A stretch of 32,202 nucleotides of DNA from Crocinitomicaceae bacterium (GTDB taxonomy: Bacteria > Bacteroidota > Bacteroidia > Flavobacteriales_D > Crocinitomicaceae). The notes beneath the pieces were generated by a model, which was given only the letters and a program-made list of their open reading frames with translations, was not told the DNA's origin and made no database searches. The position numbers and the translations under genes were made by a program. Of this stretch, positions 14,899-24,008 are shown piece by piece. Each line of letters begins with the position of its first letter. The first letter of the stretch is position 1. The DNA lies in contig JAIPAL010000024.1 of the NCBI GenBank assembly GCA_021740085.1, positions 1-32,202 of the forward strand, read 5' to 3'.

Positions 14899-15595
14899 AC
14901 ATATTTTCTTTGATCTCGACCGCACCTTGTGGGATTTTGATAGCAATTCAATTTTTGCATTAAATTTTATTCTCGAACAAGAAGGATTGCTTGCAAAATG
15001 TTTGGGGTTTGATTCTTTTTATAAAGTGTATCATCAAAAAAATTCGCTGCTTTGGAAAAAATACGGAAAAGGTAAATTATCTAAAGAAGAGCTCCGCTAT
15101 GAGCGTTTCAGATCCACTTTGAAGGTTTTTAATATAGTAGATGAGGAGTTAATTCGTCGAATAGGCGATGCTTATGTTGATATATCGCCAAAGCAAAAAT
15201 TGCTTTTTCCGAATGCCTTGAATGTATTAGCCGATTTGAAGTCCATGGGTTTTAATTTACACATCATTACGAATGGTTTTGTTGAGGTGCAATTTGAAAA
15301 GTTGGAAAATGCGGGTCTATCGCCCTTTTTTGATGTGATAGTTTGCTCTGAACATATTGGATTTAATAAGCCTCACCCGAATATCTTTAATCACGCGATG
15401 AATGAAGCAAAGACTAAAGGATGTAATTCACTTATGGTTGGCGATGATTATCGCGCTGATATTTCTGGAGCAATAAACGCAGGAATGCATGCGCTTTGGT
15501 TTGAACCTAATTTGAAAAATGGATTAAAGTTTGAAAACCGCATCATGGATTTAAACGAAATACCGCAGAAAGCTGCTCAACTGTTAAGTGCTTAA
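14882..15595 (+). CDS. yjjG: HAD-family pyrimidine nucleotidase, YjjG type
   Basis: An open frame starts at 14855, but the ATG at 14882 (M-S-F-S-N-K-H-I-F-F-D-L-D) matches HAD N termini and gives 237 residues. The four HAD motifs are present: D-L-D-R-T-L-W (catalytic Asp pair), I-T-N-G-F, N-K-P-H-P-N-I-F (motif III Lys) and G-D-D-Y-R-A-D-I-S-G-A. D-L-D-x-T-L-W-D-F is characteristic of YjjG, which dephosphorylates non-canonical pyrimidine nucleotides. Location after upp fits pyrimidine housekeeping. The end overlaps the convergent methyltransferase by 4 nt. Another HAD substrate remains possible. Confidence 0.8.
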   Translation: MSFSNKHIFFDLDRTLWDFDSNSIFALNFILEQEGLLAKCLGFDSFYKVYHQKNSLLWKKYGKGKLSKEELRYERFRSTLKVFNIVDEELIRRIGDAYVDISPKQKLLFPNALNVLADLKSMGFNLHIITNGFVEVQFEKLENAGLSPFFDVIVCSEHIGFNKPHPNIFNHAMNEAKTKGCNSLMVGDDYRADISGAINAGMHALWFEPNLKNGLKFENRIMDLNEIPQKAAQLLSA

Positions 15596-16374
15596 TCTTT
15601 TTTGAAAAGTACTTCCGCTTCTTGACGCATCTTTTCATACATTACGATTCCTGCAGCTACACTTACGTTTAAAGAGGCTATTTCTCCTTTCATGGGAATT
15701 CGCAGCCTAGCGTCAGACATGGAAATTAAATCCGAGGTAATGCCACTCTCTTCTGAACCGAAAAGCAATGCCATAGGTCCGCGAAGGTTGATACTTTGAA
15801 TCGGAACACTTGCTTTTTCTGTACAAGCAATAATTCGTAAACCTGATTGCTGTAAATAAAATAAGGTGTTTTTTAATTGGTCCGTTTTGCAAACAGTTAT
15901 TCTATTTAATGCTCCAGCTGAAGCTTTCATGGCATCTGCCGTTACTAACGCTGATCCTTTTGATGGGATAAGTATGGCATCAATCCCCTGACATTCTGCC
16001 GTTCTAGCTATTGCACCAAAATTGCGAACATCGGTGATTCTATCCAAAACGAGTATACAGGGTTTTTCTCCTTTTAATAACATATCATCAACAATAACCT
16101 GGATATCACCGTATTCAATTGGTGACAAAAAGGCTATTACGCCCTGATGATTTCCTGCACTTAAGGCATTCAGTTTTTCGATGGGAACAAATTGTAATTG
16201 ATAGTCTTTATCTGCCAATTCTTTTTTTAACTCCATGAATAAGTCTTTATTCATGCCTTTTTGAATCAAAATCTTATTGATTTCACGTTCTGCTTGTATC
16301 GCTTCAATCACGGTGCGAATTCCAAAAATCACATCGGATTTTTCTTTTCGAACGAAGTTTCTTTCTCTTTCCAT
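15592..16374 (-). CDS. rlmB: TrmH/SpoU-family 23S rRNA ribose methyltransferase, RlmB-like
   Basis: A 260-residue protein. The N-terminal substrate-binding domain (DVIFGIRTVIEAIQAEREIN ... GNHQGVIAFLSP) has the form typical of RlmB, which 2'-O-methylates G2251 of 23S rRNA. The C-terminal SPOUT domain holds motif 1 N-F-G-A-I-A-R-T-A-E, motif 2 L-L-F-G-S-E-E-S-G-I and motif 3 IPMKGEIASLNVSVAAGIVM, which form the knotted SAM site. It lies 2 bp after the OsmC-like gene and is probably co-transcribed with it. Specificity for RlmB rather than another TrmH-family target is inferred from the N-terminal domain. Confidence 0.85.
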   Translation of the reverse strand: MERERNFVRKEKSDVIFGIRTVIEAIQAEREINKILIQKGMNKDLFMELKKELADKDYQLQFVPIEKLNALSAGNHQGVIAFLSPIEYGDIQVIVDDMLLKGEKPCILVLDRITDVRNFGAIARTAECQGIDAILIPSKGSALVTADAMKASAGALNRITVCKTDQLKNTLFYLQQSGLRIIACTEKASVPIQSINLRGPMALLFGSEESGITSDLISMSDARLRIPMKGEIASLNVSVAAGIVMYEKMRQEAEVLFKKD

Positions 16375-16376
16375 TA

Positions 16377-16775
16377 TTAATTAAAAATATATTCAATTTC
16401 CACATTTCCTTCCAATGTAAGGTGAACAGGGCACGTTTTTCCTGCTGCAATGGCTTTTTTTAAGGTAATATCATCCCAATTATTGCCTGAAAAATCAAAT
16501 CGTATGTTAATTCGCTCAATTTTTCTAGGTGCGCTTGACATAATCTTTTCAACTTTAGCCAAGCAATAATCAAAAGGAATTGAGTGTTGTTGGCAATAGA
16601 TGCCTACAATGGTTATAAAACAGGAAGCCAGCGATGTAGCCATTAAATCTGTGGGTGAAAAAGCGGCGCCCTTTCCAAAATTATCTAACGGAGCATCCGT
16701 AGTAATTTTACATCCCGACTTGTGGGTGCACTCGGTACTAAGATTTCCTAAATAGTTTACTGTTGAAATTTCCAT
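16377..16775 (-). CDS. OsmC/Ohr-family protein
   Basis: The open frame runs back to 16844, but the ATG at 16775 (MEISTVNYLGNLSTECTHKS) gives the normal OsmC N terminus and 132 residues; the upstream extension is not OsmC-like. The family reduces organic peroxides using two cysteines. Here one lies in A-T-S-L-A-S-C-F-I-T and a second in G-K-T-C-P-V-H, at the usual places. The D-x-x-L-D-N-F-G-K-G-A-A-F-S-P-T-D-L-M-A stretch is typical. First gene of a two-gene unit with rlmB, divergent from lipA. Whether it is an OsmC or YhfA-type subfamily member is not clear. Confidence 0.8.
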   Translation of the reverse strand: MEISTVNYLGNLSTECTHKSGCKITTDAPLDNFGKGAAFSPTDLMATSLASCFITIVGIYCQQHSIPFDYCLAKVEKIMSSAPRKIERINIRFDFSGNNWDDITLKKAIAAGKTCPVHLTLEGNVEIEYIFN

Positions 16776-16860
16776 TGCTCGCAATTTCACAAAGATACTG
16801 CTTTTAATCTCCCTTTTTTGGAATAATAAAAAGTATTCACCCAAAAAATAATGCTAATTC

Positions 16861-17754
16861 ATGAACTTTTACGAATTTTGCTCTCGCATGAATGATAATA
16901 CAAAAGAAACTGAACGATTAAAAAAACCAAGTTGGCTTAGGGTTAAGCTACCAATTGGCGAGAATTATCGAAAAGTTAGAAACCTTGTTGATCAACACAA
17001 ATTACATACAATATGTGAAAGTGGTAGCTGTCCGAATATGGGGGAGTGTTGGGGAGAAGGAACAGCAACTTTCATGATTCTAGGAAATATCTGCACCCGC
17101 TCTTGTGGTTTTTGCGCTGTACAAACAGGTAGGCCTGAAGCAGTGGATGAGTTCGAACCTGGTAGGGTAGCTAATAGTGTGAAAATCATGGGGGTAAAGC
17201 ATGCTGTAATTACTTCGGTGGATCGCGATGATTTAAAAGATGGCGGCTCCTCGATTTGGGTACAGACTGTTAAAGCGATTCGAGTGCAATCTCCTCAAAC
17301 AACGATGGAAACCCTTATCCCAGATTTTGCTGGTAAGTGGGAAAATCTACAACGCATTATTGAAGTTGCTCCCGAAATTGTTTCGCATAATTTAGAAACA
17401 GTGCGCAGACTTACCAAAGAAGTAAGGATTCAAGCAAAATATGACAGGAGCTTAGAACTACTTTTTAGACTAAAAAAAGGAGGGATGCGAACTAAATCTG
17501 GTGTAATGTTAGGTTTGGGCGAAACACCTGAAGAGGTTATAGAAACAATGGAAGATCTGGTAAACGTTCAAGTGGATGTGCTTACATTAGGCCAATACCT
17601 ACAACCTACCTCCAAACATTTGCCGGTACAGGAATTTATCACGCCAGCTCAATTTGCATATTACAAGGAATTGGGACTGAAAATGGGATTTAAATACGTG
17701 GAGTCGGGCCCTTTGGTAAGATCTTCTTACCATGCTGAAAAACATTTGTTTTAA
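16861..17754 (+). CDS. lipA: Lipoyl synthase
   Basis: This radical SAM enzyme inserts two sulfurs into octanoyl groups on lipoyl domains of 2-oxoacid dehydrogenases and the glycine cleavage system. At 297 residues it has the usual length. The auxiliary cluster motif [12 protein letters not shown] and the radical SAM motif C-T-R-S-C-G-F-C are both complete, and the C terminus has the conserved R-S-S-Y-H-A-E containing the Ser ligand. The ATG at 16888 (M-N-D-N-T-K-E) is an alternative start. Transcribed alone. Confidence 0.95.
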   Translation: MNFYEFCSRMNDNTKETERLKKPSWLRVKLPIGENYRKVRNLVDQHKLHTICESGSCPNMGECWGEGTATFMILGNICTRSCGFCAVQTGRPEAVDEFEPGRVANSVKIMGVKHAVITSVDRDDLKDGGSSIWVQTVKAIRVQSPQTTMETLIPDFAGKWENLQRIIEVAPEIVSHNLETVRRLTKEVRIQAKYDRSLELLFRLKKGGMRTKSGVMLGLGETPEEVIETMEDLVNVQVDVLTLGQYLQPTSKHLPVQEFITPAQFAYYKELGLKMGFKYVESGPLVRSSYHAEKHLF

Positions 17755-17828
17755 TCAAGCTTTTCAAAGAGTTAATTATTTCCTAAAAATCTTAGTTAAA
17801 TTATAATTAATTAAAAACAATTTTACAT

Positions 17829-17836
17829 TATATTTG
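17829..17836 (+). promoter_or_regulatory. -7 element of the T9SS cargo gene
   Basis: TATATTTG matches TAnnTTTG exactly, 30 bp before the ATG at 17867. No clear TTG lies at -33. Confidence 0.4.
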
Positions 17837-17866
17837 TCTTTGATATAATACACAAAATTTACTATT

Positions 17867-20794
17867 ATGAATAAAAAGTATTTGTTAATTGCTTCGGTTG
17901 CAATTGTCGCTACTGTAAGTGCCTTACTAATAGCTCCTTGGTCAAAATTGACTTCCTCTTCCGCCTACAAATCAAAGGGTTTCTCATTTTTAAAAGAAAC
18001 AAAATCAGACGATGCTGCTGAATGGTTGAAAGCAAGATATATTGATGTAACTACTGGTCAGCCTGTTACAGCAGAAGTGCTCGCTCAAATTCAAAAGGAA
18101 GTGGGTAAAATGAAAATGTCAAAGACAATTAGTTTTACAGAACAAGGTCCTGATAATATCGGTGGACGGACGCGTGCCGTTCAGCCAGATAGAACAAACA
18201 TTAACCGTGTTTGGGCTGGTGGTGTTTCGGGTGGTTTATTTGTTTCATTGAATAAAGGAAATCTATGGACACGTGTTGATGAGTACATTGCTGCAGGAGC
18301 GAATCCATACATTTCTAGTATGACACAAACTCCTGACGGGACTTTGTATGTTGCAACGGGATCGAATCAAGAAGGTTGGAATGGTAATGGGGTTTGGTAC
18401 TCTACAGATTTCGGTTTGACTTGGGCAACAATCCCTGGTGTTACTAATTGTACTGAAATCGTTAGCTCTAATGCAGATAATTATGTTTTCATGGCAACTG
18501 CTTCTGGATTGAGAAAATGGAAAGTAGGAGATGCTTCAATGACAACAGTTCCAGCTTCTTCAGGGGGGTGTTTCGCATTACAAATGTCTAAAGATGGTCA
18601 AGTTATTATCGCTTCATTTGGTTCAAGTAAAGTATTTGTTTCAACGGATGGAGGCCTTACCTTTTCAGATAAGTCTGGTACAATAGCTAATAATCTTGTT
18701 CCTACAGGTGCTGGTAGAATCGAATTTGCGGTTTCAGCCATAAAAAACTCTTCTAATAACTATTCTTTGTATGCAGTTAGAACAAATAGCAATCTATTAA
18801 GCATGCATGTTTCTCACGATCAAGGTCAGACTTGGCATCAATTTGTTGGTGCTTCTGGTCCACCAAATGAGTTTGATATATTCCGTGATCAAGGTACTTA
18901 TAATTCAATAGTTTCTGTTAAGCCTACCGATCCAAAACAAATTCTAATTGGTGGTATTGATATTTGGAAGTGGAACCAAACAGTAAATAATCCTCCCTCT
19001 GGTGGTTTTGAAAAAATAAGTCAATGGTTTGTTAATCCTAACAGCTCTATTTATGTTCATGCTGATAACCATGAAATGAAATGGGATGCAAACAATAGAT
19101 TATATATTGGAAATGATGGTGGGGTGAATGTATCGAACGATTTTGGTGAAATTTGGTACCCAACCAATAGAGGATACAACGTTACTCAGTTTTATGGTAT
19201 TGCTTTCGATAGAGATGGAGCAGTAATGGGAGGTGCGCAAGATAATGGAACACTATATAATGATCACACCATGTCTACTTTCCAGCAATTTACTGAAATT
19301 GGTGGTGGTGATGGTTTTGAATGTGAAATTTCTTACTTTAATCCTAAAGTAATGTTTTCATGTGTTTATTATAATTCTATTCGTCGATCTGGTGATAAAG
19401 GCGTTACATCTACTGCTTTCGAACCGGCTTTACCTGGAACATATGATGATCCAGGAACAGAAGGATCTATACACCCTTTCCATACTGAATTTGTTTTAAG
19501 TGAATACTATGACCTAAATTCAGAAGACTCTGTGAATTTTATTGCAACTAAGAACTACCAAACAGGCGATATAATTCGAGTTGCAAGTACTTCTTCCGGC
19601 GATTCAATAACTGTAATTGCTTCAACAAATCTTTATTTTGATGACACTTTAGCATACAATCCTGCTTTAACGGTTGGTGCTATGAATTATGGTCAAAATG
19701 CTGCCACTGGGGAACTTGTGGAAATGGGCTCAGATACTGTTATCTATAATGTTGCATGGGATACACTTCGAGTTCAAGATCCATATCAATCTTGGTTTTT
19801 AGTGTATGTAAATATTAATGGTGGTGAATTATGGGGTACGAGAAATGCATTGCGTTTATCTACTACTTTCGTTAATTGGGTGTGTATCGCCAAAGGAATA
19901 GGTGCAGGTGGATTTAATAATGTTGATATTGAATTTTCTAAAAACTTAGAGCAATGTTATGTGTCTGCTGGTTCTGGTGTATGGCGTATTGATGGCCTAG
20001 GAAGTGTTTACACAAGTGACCCATTATTTAATGATAAAGTCGCGTATGTCGGAACAGGTGCCGGTGCAACCACGCCAACTTATACAACAGCTACTAAAAT
20101 AACTACTACTAGTTATGAGGGGTTAGCGGTTAATCCTAATAATGCAAATGACATAGTTCTTTTTGCTGGATTTAATGGTGTCAACAAACGTTCTTTGAAT
20201 GCAACGTCTGCCGTTCCTACGTATACATCATTAGGTGCTGTAACTAGCCCAAGTGTTGCGTGCTACGACGGTATTATTGATCGTGATGATTCCGATATTA
20301 TTGTTGTTGGAACTTCAAATGGTGTTTTTGTAACTGAAAATGGAGGCGCTTCTTGGGATAATTCTTCAGCTGGATTTGAAGGAACACCGGTATACGAAGT
20401 AAGACAATCTTGGAGAACTTTTGAGGAAGGAAATAATCGACCGGGAGAAATCTATATTGGAACATTCGGAAGAGGAATTTGGAGCTCTGCTGCTTATTTA
20501 GGGATTGGTAATAATAATTCAAGTTCGGGTGAAAACTTTAAAACGAAAATGAAAACGTATCCAAATCCAACGAATAATTCTACTACGTTGTCTTTCAATT
20601 TAGCAAAATCAGGTTCAGTTACTGCTCAGGTATATTCAATTACTGGTCGATTAATTAAAACGGTTGTAGATCAGAATAGACCAGCTGGTGAAAACACCTT
20701 ATTTATTGACGGCGATGATATTCCAAATGGAACTTACATCATTAAATTTGTTTCAGGTAAACAAGTGGAGTCTGTTAAATTTATAAAAATGTAA
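17867..20794 (+). CDS. T9SS-secreted protein with BNR/Asp-box beta-propeller repeats
   Basis: A 975-residue protein. The N-terminal hydrophobic segment (residues 5-23) serves for Sec export. Residues of about 90-530 and the part before the C terminus resemble VPS10/sialidase-like beta-propellers, with Asp-box motifs S-x-D-x-G-x-T-W: S-T-D-F-G-L-T-W, S-T-D-G-G-L-T-F, S-H-D-Q-G-Q-T-W, S-N-D-F-G-E-I-W and E-N-G-G-A-S-W. The last 75 or so residues are a T9SS type A sorting domain: Y-P-N-P-T-N-N, V-T-A-Q-V-Y-S-I-T-G-R, G-T-Y-I-I-K-F and V-K-F-I-K-M, so export across the outer membrane by T9SS is predicted. No sialidase Arg triad was identified, so enzymatic activity is not assumed. Own promoter and terminator. 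Confidence 0.85.
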   Translation: MNKKYLLIASVAIVATVSALLIAPWSKLTSSSAYKSKGFSFLKETKSDDAAEWLKARYIDVTTGQPVTAEVLAQIQKEVGKMKMSKTISFTEQGPDNIGGRTRAVQPDRTNINRVWAGGVSGGLFVSLNKGNLWTRVDEYIAAGANPYISSMTQTPDGTLYVATGSNQEGWNGNGVWYSTDFGLTWATIPGVTNCTEIVSSNADNYVFMATASGLRKWKVGDASMTTVPASSGGCFALQMSKDGQVIIASFGSSKVFVSTDGGLTFSDKSGTIANNLVPTGAGRIEFAVSAIKNSSNNYSLYAVRTNSNLLSMHVSHDQGQTWHQFVGASGPPNEFDIFRDQGTYNSIVSVKPTDPKQILIGGIDIWKWNQTVNNPPSGGFEKISQWFVNPNSSIYVHADNHEMKWDANNRLYIGNDGGVNVSNDFGEIWYPTNRGYNVTQFYGIAFDRDGAVMGGAQDNGTLYNDHTMSTFQQFTEIGGGDGFECEISYFNPKVMFSCVYYNSIRRSGDKGVTSTAFEPALPGTYDDPGTEGSIHPFHTEFVLSEYYDLNSEDSVNFIATKNYQTGDIIRVASTSSGDSITVIASTNLYFDDTLAYNPALTVGAMNYGQNAATGELVEMGSDTVIYNVAWDTLRVQDPYQSWFLVYVNINGGELWGTRNALRLSTTFVNWVCIAKGIGAGGFNNVDIEFSKNLEQCYVSAGSGVWRIDGLGSVYTSDPLFNDKVAYVGTGAGATTPTYTTATKITTTSYEGLAVNPNNANDIVLFAGFNGVNKRSLNATSAVPTYTSLGAVTSPSVACYDGIIDRDDSDIIVVGTSNGVFVTENGGASWDNSSAGFEGTPVYEVRQSWRTFEEGNNRPGEIYIGTFGRGIWSSAAYLGIGNNNSSSGENFKTKMKTYPNPTNNSTTLSFNLAKSGSVTAQVYSITGRLIKTVVDQNRPAGENTLFIDGDDIPNGTYIIKFVSGKQVESVKFIKM

Positions 20795-20810
20795 TTTTAT
20801 AATTAAGATA

Positions 20811-20836
20811 AAAGGCGGCCTAGGTCGCCTTTTTTT
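20811..20836. terminator. Bidirectional terminator between convergent genes
   Basis: Stem AAAGGCGG / TCGCCTTT (with a G-T pair) around CCTAGG, then seven T on the plus strand. The minus strand has a shorter T tract. It serves the T9SS cargo gene and probably the mutL operon end. Confidence 0.8.
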
Positions 20837-20848
20837 ATGCCTTTAAAT

Positions 20849-21421
20849 TTATTGTGCTTTCTTATGAGTTTGGCAAATAGTGTGGAAGTTTTGAATAAGA
20901 ATCATGCCGCTATTACCCGAAACCTCCGGATGAAATTGAACACCGTAAATTAATTTCTTTTGATGGCGCATCATTTCGTTAACGCAAGCATCTGAGGTGG
21001 CTAATAAATCAAATCCTGGTGGAATTGAAATACTCTCGCAATGGTCTTCCATCATTGAAAATGAAGTGGGGAGTTTATCCAAGATCTCATCATCAATAAG
21101 TTTTTCAATTTCTTGCCAATCACGATCTTCACGCATGCGAGATGGGTAAGCGCCAAATAACATTCCTACTAATTGGTGCCCAAAGCATATTCCCAAGATG
21201 GGAATCGTGAGCTCTTTTATCCATTGAAATTTGGAAAGATAGATTTCCATGTTAATTTCAGTGATTAGTAGAGGCGCGCCTGAAAAAATAATCCCTTGAC
21301 ATGATTCAATGGAATCAATGTTAAGTTCCATTAATGGTATGGTCAAATAATCACCCAACTCGTTTATGCTGTCTTCAATGAATGGTGTCTTTTGACTGCC
21401 ACAGTCTACTATTAGTATCAT
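20849..21421 (-). CDS. Class I glutamine amidotransferase domain protein
   Basis: The open frame starts at 21481, but the ATG at 21421 (M-I-L-I-V-D-C-G-S-Q) begins the true domain and avoids overlap with the upstream gene, giving 190 residues. The catalytic triad is present: Cys79 in G-I-C-F-G-H-Q, His164 and Glu166 in V-Q-F-H-P-E. D-C-G-S-Q at the N terminus resembles the GMP synthase glutaminase domain, but there is no synthetase domain, so it is a stand-alone amidotransferase of unknown acceptor. It starts 2 bp after the YciO-like gene and is the last of the mutL-led run. Confidence 0.85.
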   Translation of the reverse strand: MILIVDCGSQKTPFIEDSINELGDYLTIPLMELNIDSIESCQGIIFSGAPLLITEINMEIYLSKFQWIKELTIPILGICFGHQLVGMLFGAYPSRMREDRDWQEIEKLIDDEILDKLPTSFSMMEDHCESISIPPGFDLLATSDACVNEMMRHQKKLIYGVQFHPEVSGNSGMILIQNFHTICQTHKKAQ

Positions 21422-21423
21422 GT

Positions 21424-22041
21424 TTATTCGCTTAAGATTCCTAATCCTTGTCGAGTAATAATTGCATCTCCTTCTGTGCAATCTACAATAGTAGAATGGG
21501 TTAATAAGCCTGTTCCACCTAAAACAATTACATCAATTTTATCTGAAAAATGCTCGTAAATTTCCAATGGATCAGAATAATATACCCGAATTTCATCTTC
21601 TATGTGATGCAAGGAAGTGGATGCCAATGGTTGCCCCAATGATTTTAGAATAGCATCAAGGATCGTATTTGCTGGTATCCGCATTCCAATTTCTGTTTTC
21701 GAAGACGAAAATAACTTGGCTACTTGTGTGTTGGCTTTTAAAATAAATGTAAATGGCCCCGGAAGATTATTCTTTAACAAGCGAAATATAGGTCTTTCTA
21801 TGGGAGCTGTGTAAGCTGCTAATTGTGAAAAATCATGAAACAAAAGAGAAAATTTCAATTTGTTTAATTTCTCATTTTTAAATAATGCAAGATTATTTAA
21901 TCCTTTTGGTGAATGAAGATTACAAACGACGGCATATATGGTATCTGTAGGTACGATGGCAATTCCACCACCTAATAAATGTTGGACAATCTGATTAATT
22001 TTCCGGGTGTCTATTGATTGAGGATCGATTTCTATAATCAT
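21424..22041 (-). CDS. Sua5/YciO/YrdC-family protein (YciO-like)
   Basis: A 205-residue protein with the YrdC fold. Family signatures: I-V-P-T-D-T-I-Y-A-V-V-C-N, L-P-G-P-F-T-F-I-L-K-A, I-G-M-R-I-P-A-N and P-L-A-S-T-S-L. The L-P-G-P-F-T-F-I-L and T-S-L-H forms are closest to the YciO branch rather than TsaC. TsaC makes threonylcarbamoyl-AMP for tRNA t6A37 formation; the role of YciO is less settled. It overlaps the EEP-family gene by 4 nt (ATGA), so it is part of the same operon. If no other Sua5 is in the genome it may serve t6A synthesis. Confidence 0.85.
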   Translation of the reverse strand: MIIEIDPQSIDTRKINQIVQHLLGGGIAIVPTDTIYAVVCNLHSPKGLNNLALFKNEKLNKLKFSLLFHDFSQLAAYTAPIERPIFRLLKNNLPGPFTFILKANTQVAKLFSSSKTEIGMRIPANTILDAILKSLGQPLASTSLHHIEDEIRVYYSDPLEIYEHFSDKIDVIVLGGTGLLTHSTIVDCTEGDAIITRQGLGILSE

Positions 22042-23144
22042 GGTTTATAGATTTTACATGAAATCGCTAAATGATCGCTCAAAATTTCTTTTTGAATTTT
22101 GAATCCACTGGAGGATAAATCGGGTGAATGAAAGATATAATCTATTCTTCCAGCTGGAAGTCTTCCGTTATAGGTACGGCCAATTCCCCAGGATGAATTT
22201 CGGAAGGCGTCCACTAGTAATCGGTCGAATTGATTATAGGTATAGGACATGGGGGTATCGTTAAAATCGCCGCATACAACTGTAGGATAGGGAGATGTTT
22301 TCATGTGTATTATTATCCTTCTCGATTGTTCTGCTCTTTTCTGAAATGCAATTTTTAATTTCCGACTAATGTTTAAAAGAACCTCCGTTCCTGACGAATT
22401 TTCCTTATCGCTTATTTCATTTGGGTAATTACTTAATTTAATAGATTGTAAGTGAACATTATAAATCCTAAATGTATCCTTGTCTTTTACGATATCTGCG
22501 AATATGCAATAGTTAAAATCTTGGCCGCTTTGTGACTCAAAAATCACATCACCTTTTGCAATCATTGGATATTTGGAAAAAATAGCAACCCCAAAATTTT
22601 GTCTCCCTTTCTTTTTATGCGCGGTACGTTCATGATAATCGATCATGCCTAAAGCATTTTTTAAGGAATCAAAGGTCTCAAATTTCGTGGGTTTGTCCTG
22701 GCGATAGTATTCTTGAAAACAAGCAACATCTGGATTTTCACTTCTCAAATAATTAAATATGTTATTGCGTATGGTGTATGAATTGTCTTCATAAATCCCG
22801 AATAGCCTAACATTATAACTCATTATAGACAAGGAATTAGCCGGGCTTGTTTCCGTATTTAAAATATGAAAGGCAAATGTTCGAAAATGAAGTTTTCCAC
22901 CAATTAATAGGATAAAAAGGCAAAAAACAGCCCATTTTGATCTAAAAATGGCCCAAAAAAGTAAAAATGATAAAGTGGCTATTGCGAAAATTGGGTAGCT
23001 AATTCCGAAAAAAGGAAGTATTGTAACTGTATTTGGATGAAAATAGGGGGCAATGTAACTCAGTAATAAACACAATAAGGTAATTGTCGTTAGTACCTTG
23101 AAAATAATGGAGAGGACATGGAATCTTTTTTTGTTATTTTCCAT
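22038..23144 (-). CDS. Membrane-anchored EEP-family hydrolase
   Basis: A 368-residue protein. Three hydrophobic segments lie in the first 100 residues (LTTITLLCLLLSYIAPYF, FAIATLSFLLFWAIF, WAVFCLFILLIGG). The rest is an endonuclease/exonuclease/phosphatase domain: M-S-Y-N-V-R-L-F-G, F-Q-E-Y-Y-R (catalytic Glu), C-G-D-F-N-D-T-P, R-I-D-Y-I-F-H-S and L-S-D-H-L-A-I-S. The active-site residues are complete. Membrane EEP proteins act on nucleic acids, phospholipids or phosphoinositides; substrate unknown. It overlaps the rhomboid gene by 11 nt. Confidence 0.85.
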   Translation of the reverse strand: MENNKKRFHVLSIIFKVLTTITLLCLLLSYIAPYFHPNTVTILPFFGISYPIFAIATLSFLLFWAIFRSKWAVFCLFILLIGGKLHFRTFAFHILNTETSPANSLSIMSYNVRLFGIYEDNSYTIRNNIFNYLRSENPDVACFQEYYRQDKPTKFETFDSLKNALGMIDYHERTAHKKKGRQNFGVAIFSKYPMIAKGDVIFESQSGQDFNYCIFADIVKDKDTFRIYNVHLQSIKLSNYPNEISDKENSSGTEVLLNISRKLKIAFQKRAEQSRRIIIHMKTSPYPTVVCGDFNDTPMSYTYNQFDRLLVDAFRNSSWGIGRTYNGRLPAGRIDYIFHSPDLSSSGFKIQKEILSDHLAISCKIYKP

Positions 23145-24006
23145 TTTTACTTTGTTTAAAAAGGAAGTCTTTTTCTTGCTTTGTTAATGATTCATATCCA
23201 CCTTTCGAAATCTTGTCTAAGATCTTATCGGTCTGTATTTGTTGTTCCCTCCGTTCTTGGTTATAGTCTTCATTTGATTTAAAACGACTTTTGGGTTGCT
23301 GTTTTTTACTTGTTCCAAATTTACCTTTAAAAAGTGAGGTAAATCTTGTTTCTATTCGATTAAGTAGTGAGCTATTCTGAACAGATAAAACGCCGAAAAT
23401 AGCGCCTCCCAGATGTGCAAAATGAGCAATACCATCGTTTTTACCTATTCCTATAATATCTTGAATAAGAAAAAATAAGGCCACAAAATAAAGTCGAATA
23501 GAAAACCGTCCAAATAGCTGTACTTTCATGTTTGGGCTATGGAATGCTACCGCTACAAATATGGCCATGATAGATCCGCTTGCGCCAACAACTAAGGCGG
23601 ATTCTTTTAAAGGAAAAAATAGAGATTGAATAATGATCTCGGCTAGTCCGCCAAAAATACCACCAATAATATAGGTGATTAATAGTCGTTTGCTATCAAA
23701 AATATCCTCGTAGATCTTTCCAGCAAAATATAAAAAGACCATGTTAAACAATAGGTGAATAAAGTCAAAATGCGAAAAAATACTTGTCAATATTCCCCAA
23801 GGACGATACAGCAGCCTAGTAAAGTTTGGGTCTAATGTGAATATATGATAAATGATGTCATCGCTGGCTCCCCCAAGTCTACCTATTGCCAGCCAAATTT
23901 GTATAAAAATAAAGAAGGCCACATTAATAATTAATAGACGGTGGTTCATCTTTCCTTTAAGAAGTTCATACTTTAATTCAGATAGAAAATTACGGTTGTT
24001 TTCCAT
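23134..24006 (-). CDS. Rhomboid-family intramembrane serine protease (second of pair)
   Basis: A 290-residue protein with about six transmembrane segments. Catalytic Ser143 lies in G-A-S-G-S and His198 in H-F-A-H-L-G-G; the H-L-L-F-N-M segment (TM2 motif H-x-x-x-N) is at about residue 84. The C-terminal 80 residues are charged and soluble (GTSKKQQPKSRFKSNEDYNQ), likely cytoplasmic. It lies 2 bp after the first rhomboid gene. The paired rhomboids between mutL and an EEP gene resemble a gene order I recall from Flavobacteriia. Substrate unknown. Confidence 0.87.
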   Translation of the reverse strand: MENNRNFLSELKYELLKGKMNHRLLIINVAFFIFIQIWLAIGRLGGASDDIIYHIFTLDPNFTRLLYRPWGILTSIFSHFDFIHLLFNMVFLYFAGKIYEDIFDSKRLLITYIIGGIFGGLAEIIIQSLFFPLKESALVVGASGSIMAIFVAVAFHSPNMKVQLFGRFSIRLYFVALFFLIQDIIGIGKNDGIAHFAHLGGAIFGVLSVQNSSLLNRIETRFTSLFKGKFGTSKKQQPKSRFKSNEDYNQERREQQIQTDKILDKISKGGYESLTKQEKDFLFKQSKNGK

Positions 24007-24008
24007 TT

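Noticed and set aside
16776-16844. Longer start for the OsmC-like protein
   Set aside because: The extension does not resemble OsmC N termini and would lie in the short divergent region with lipA.
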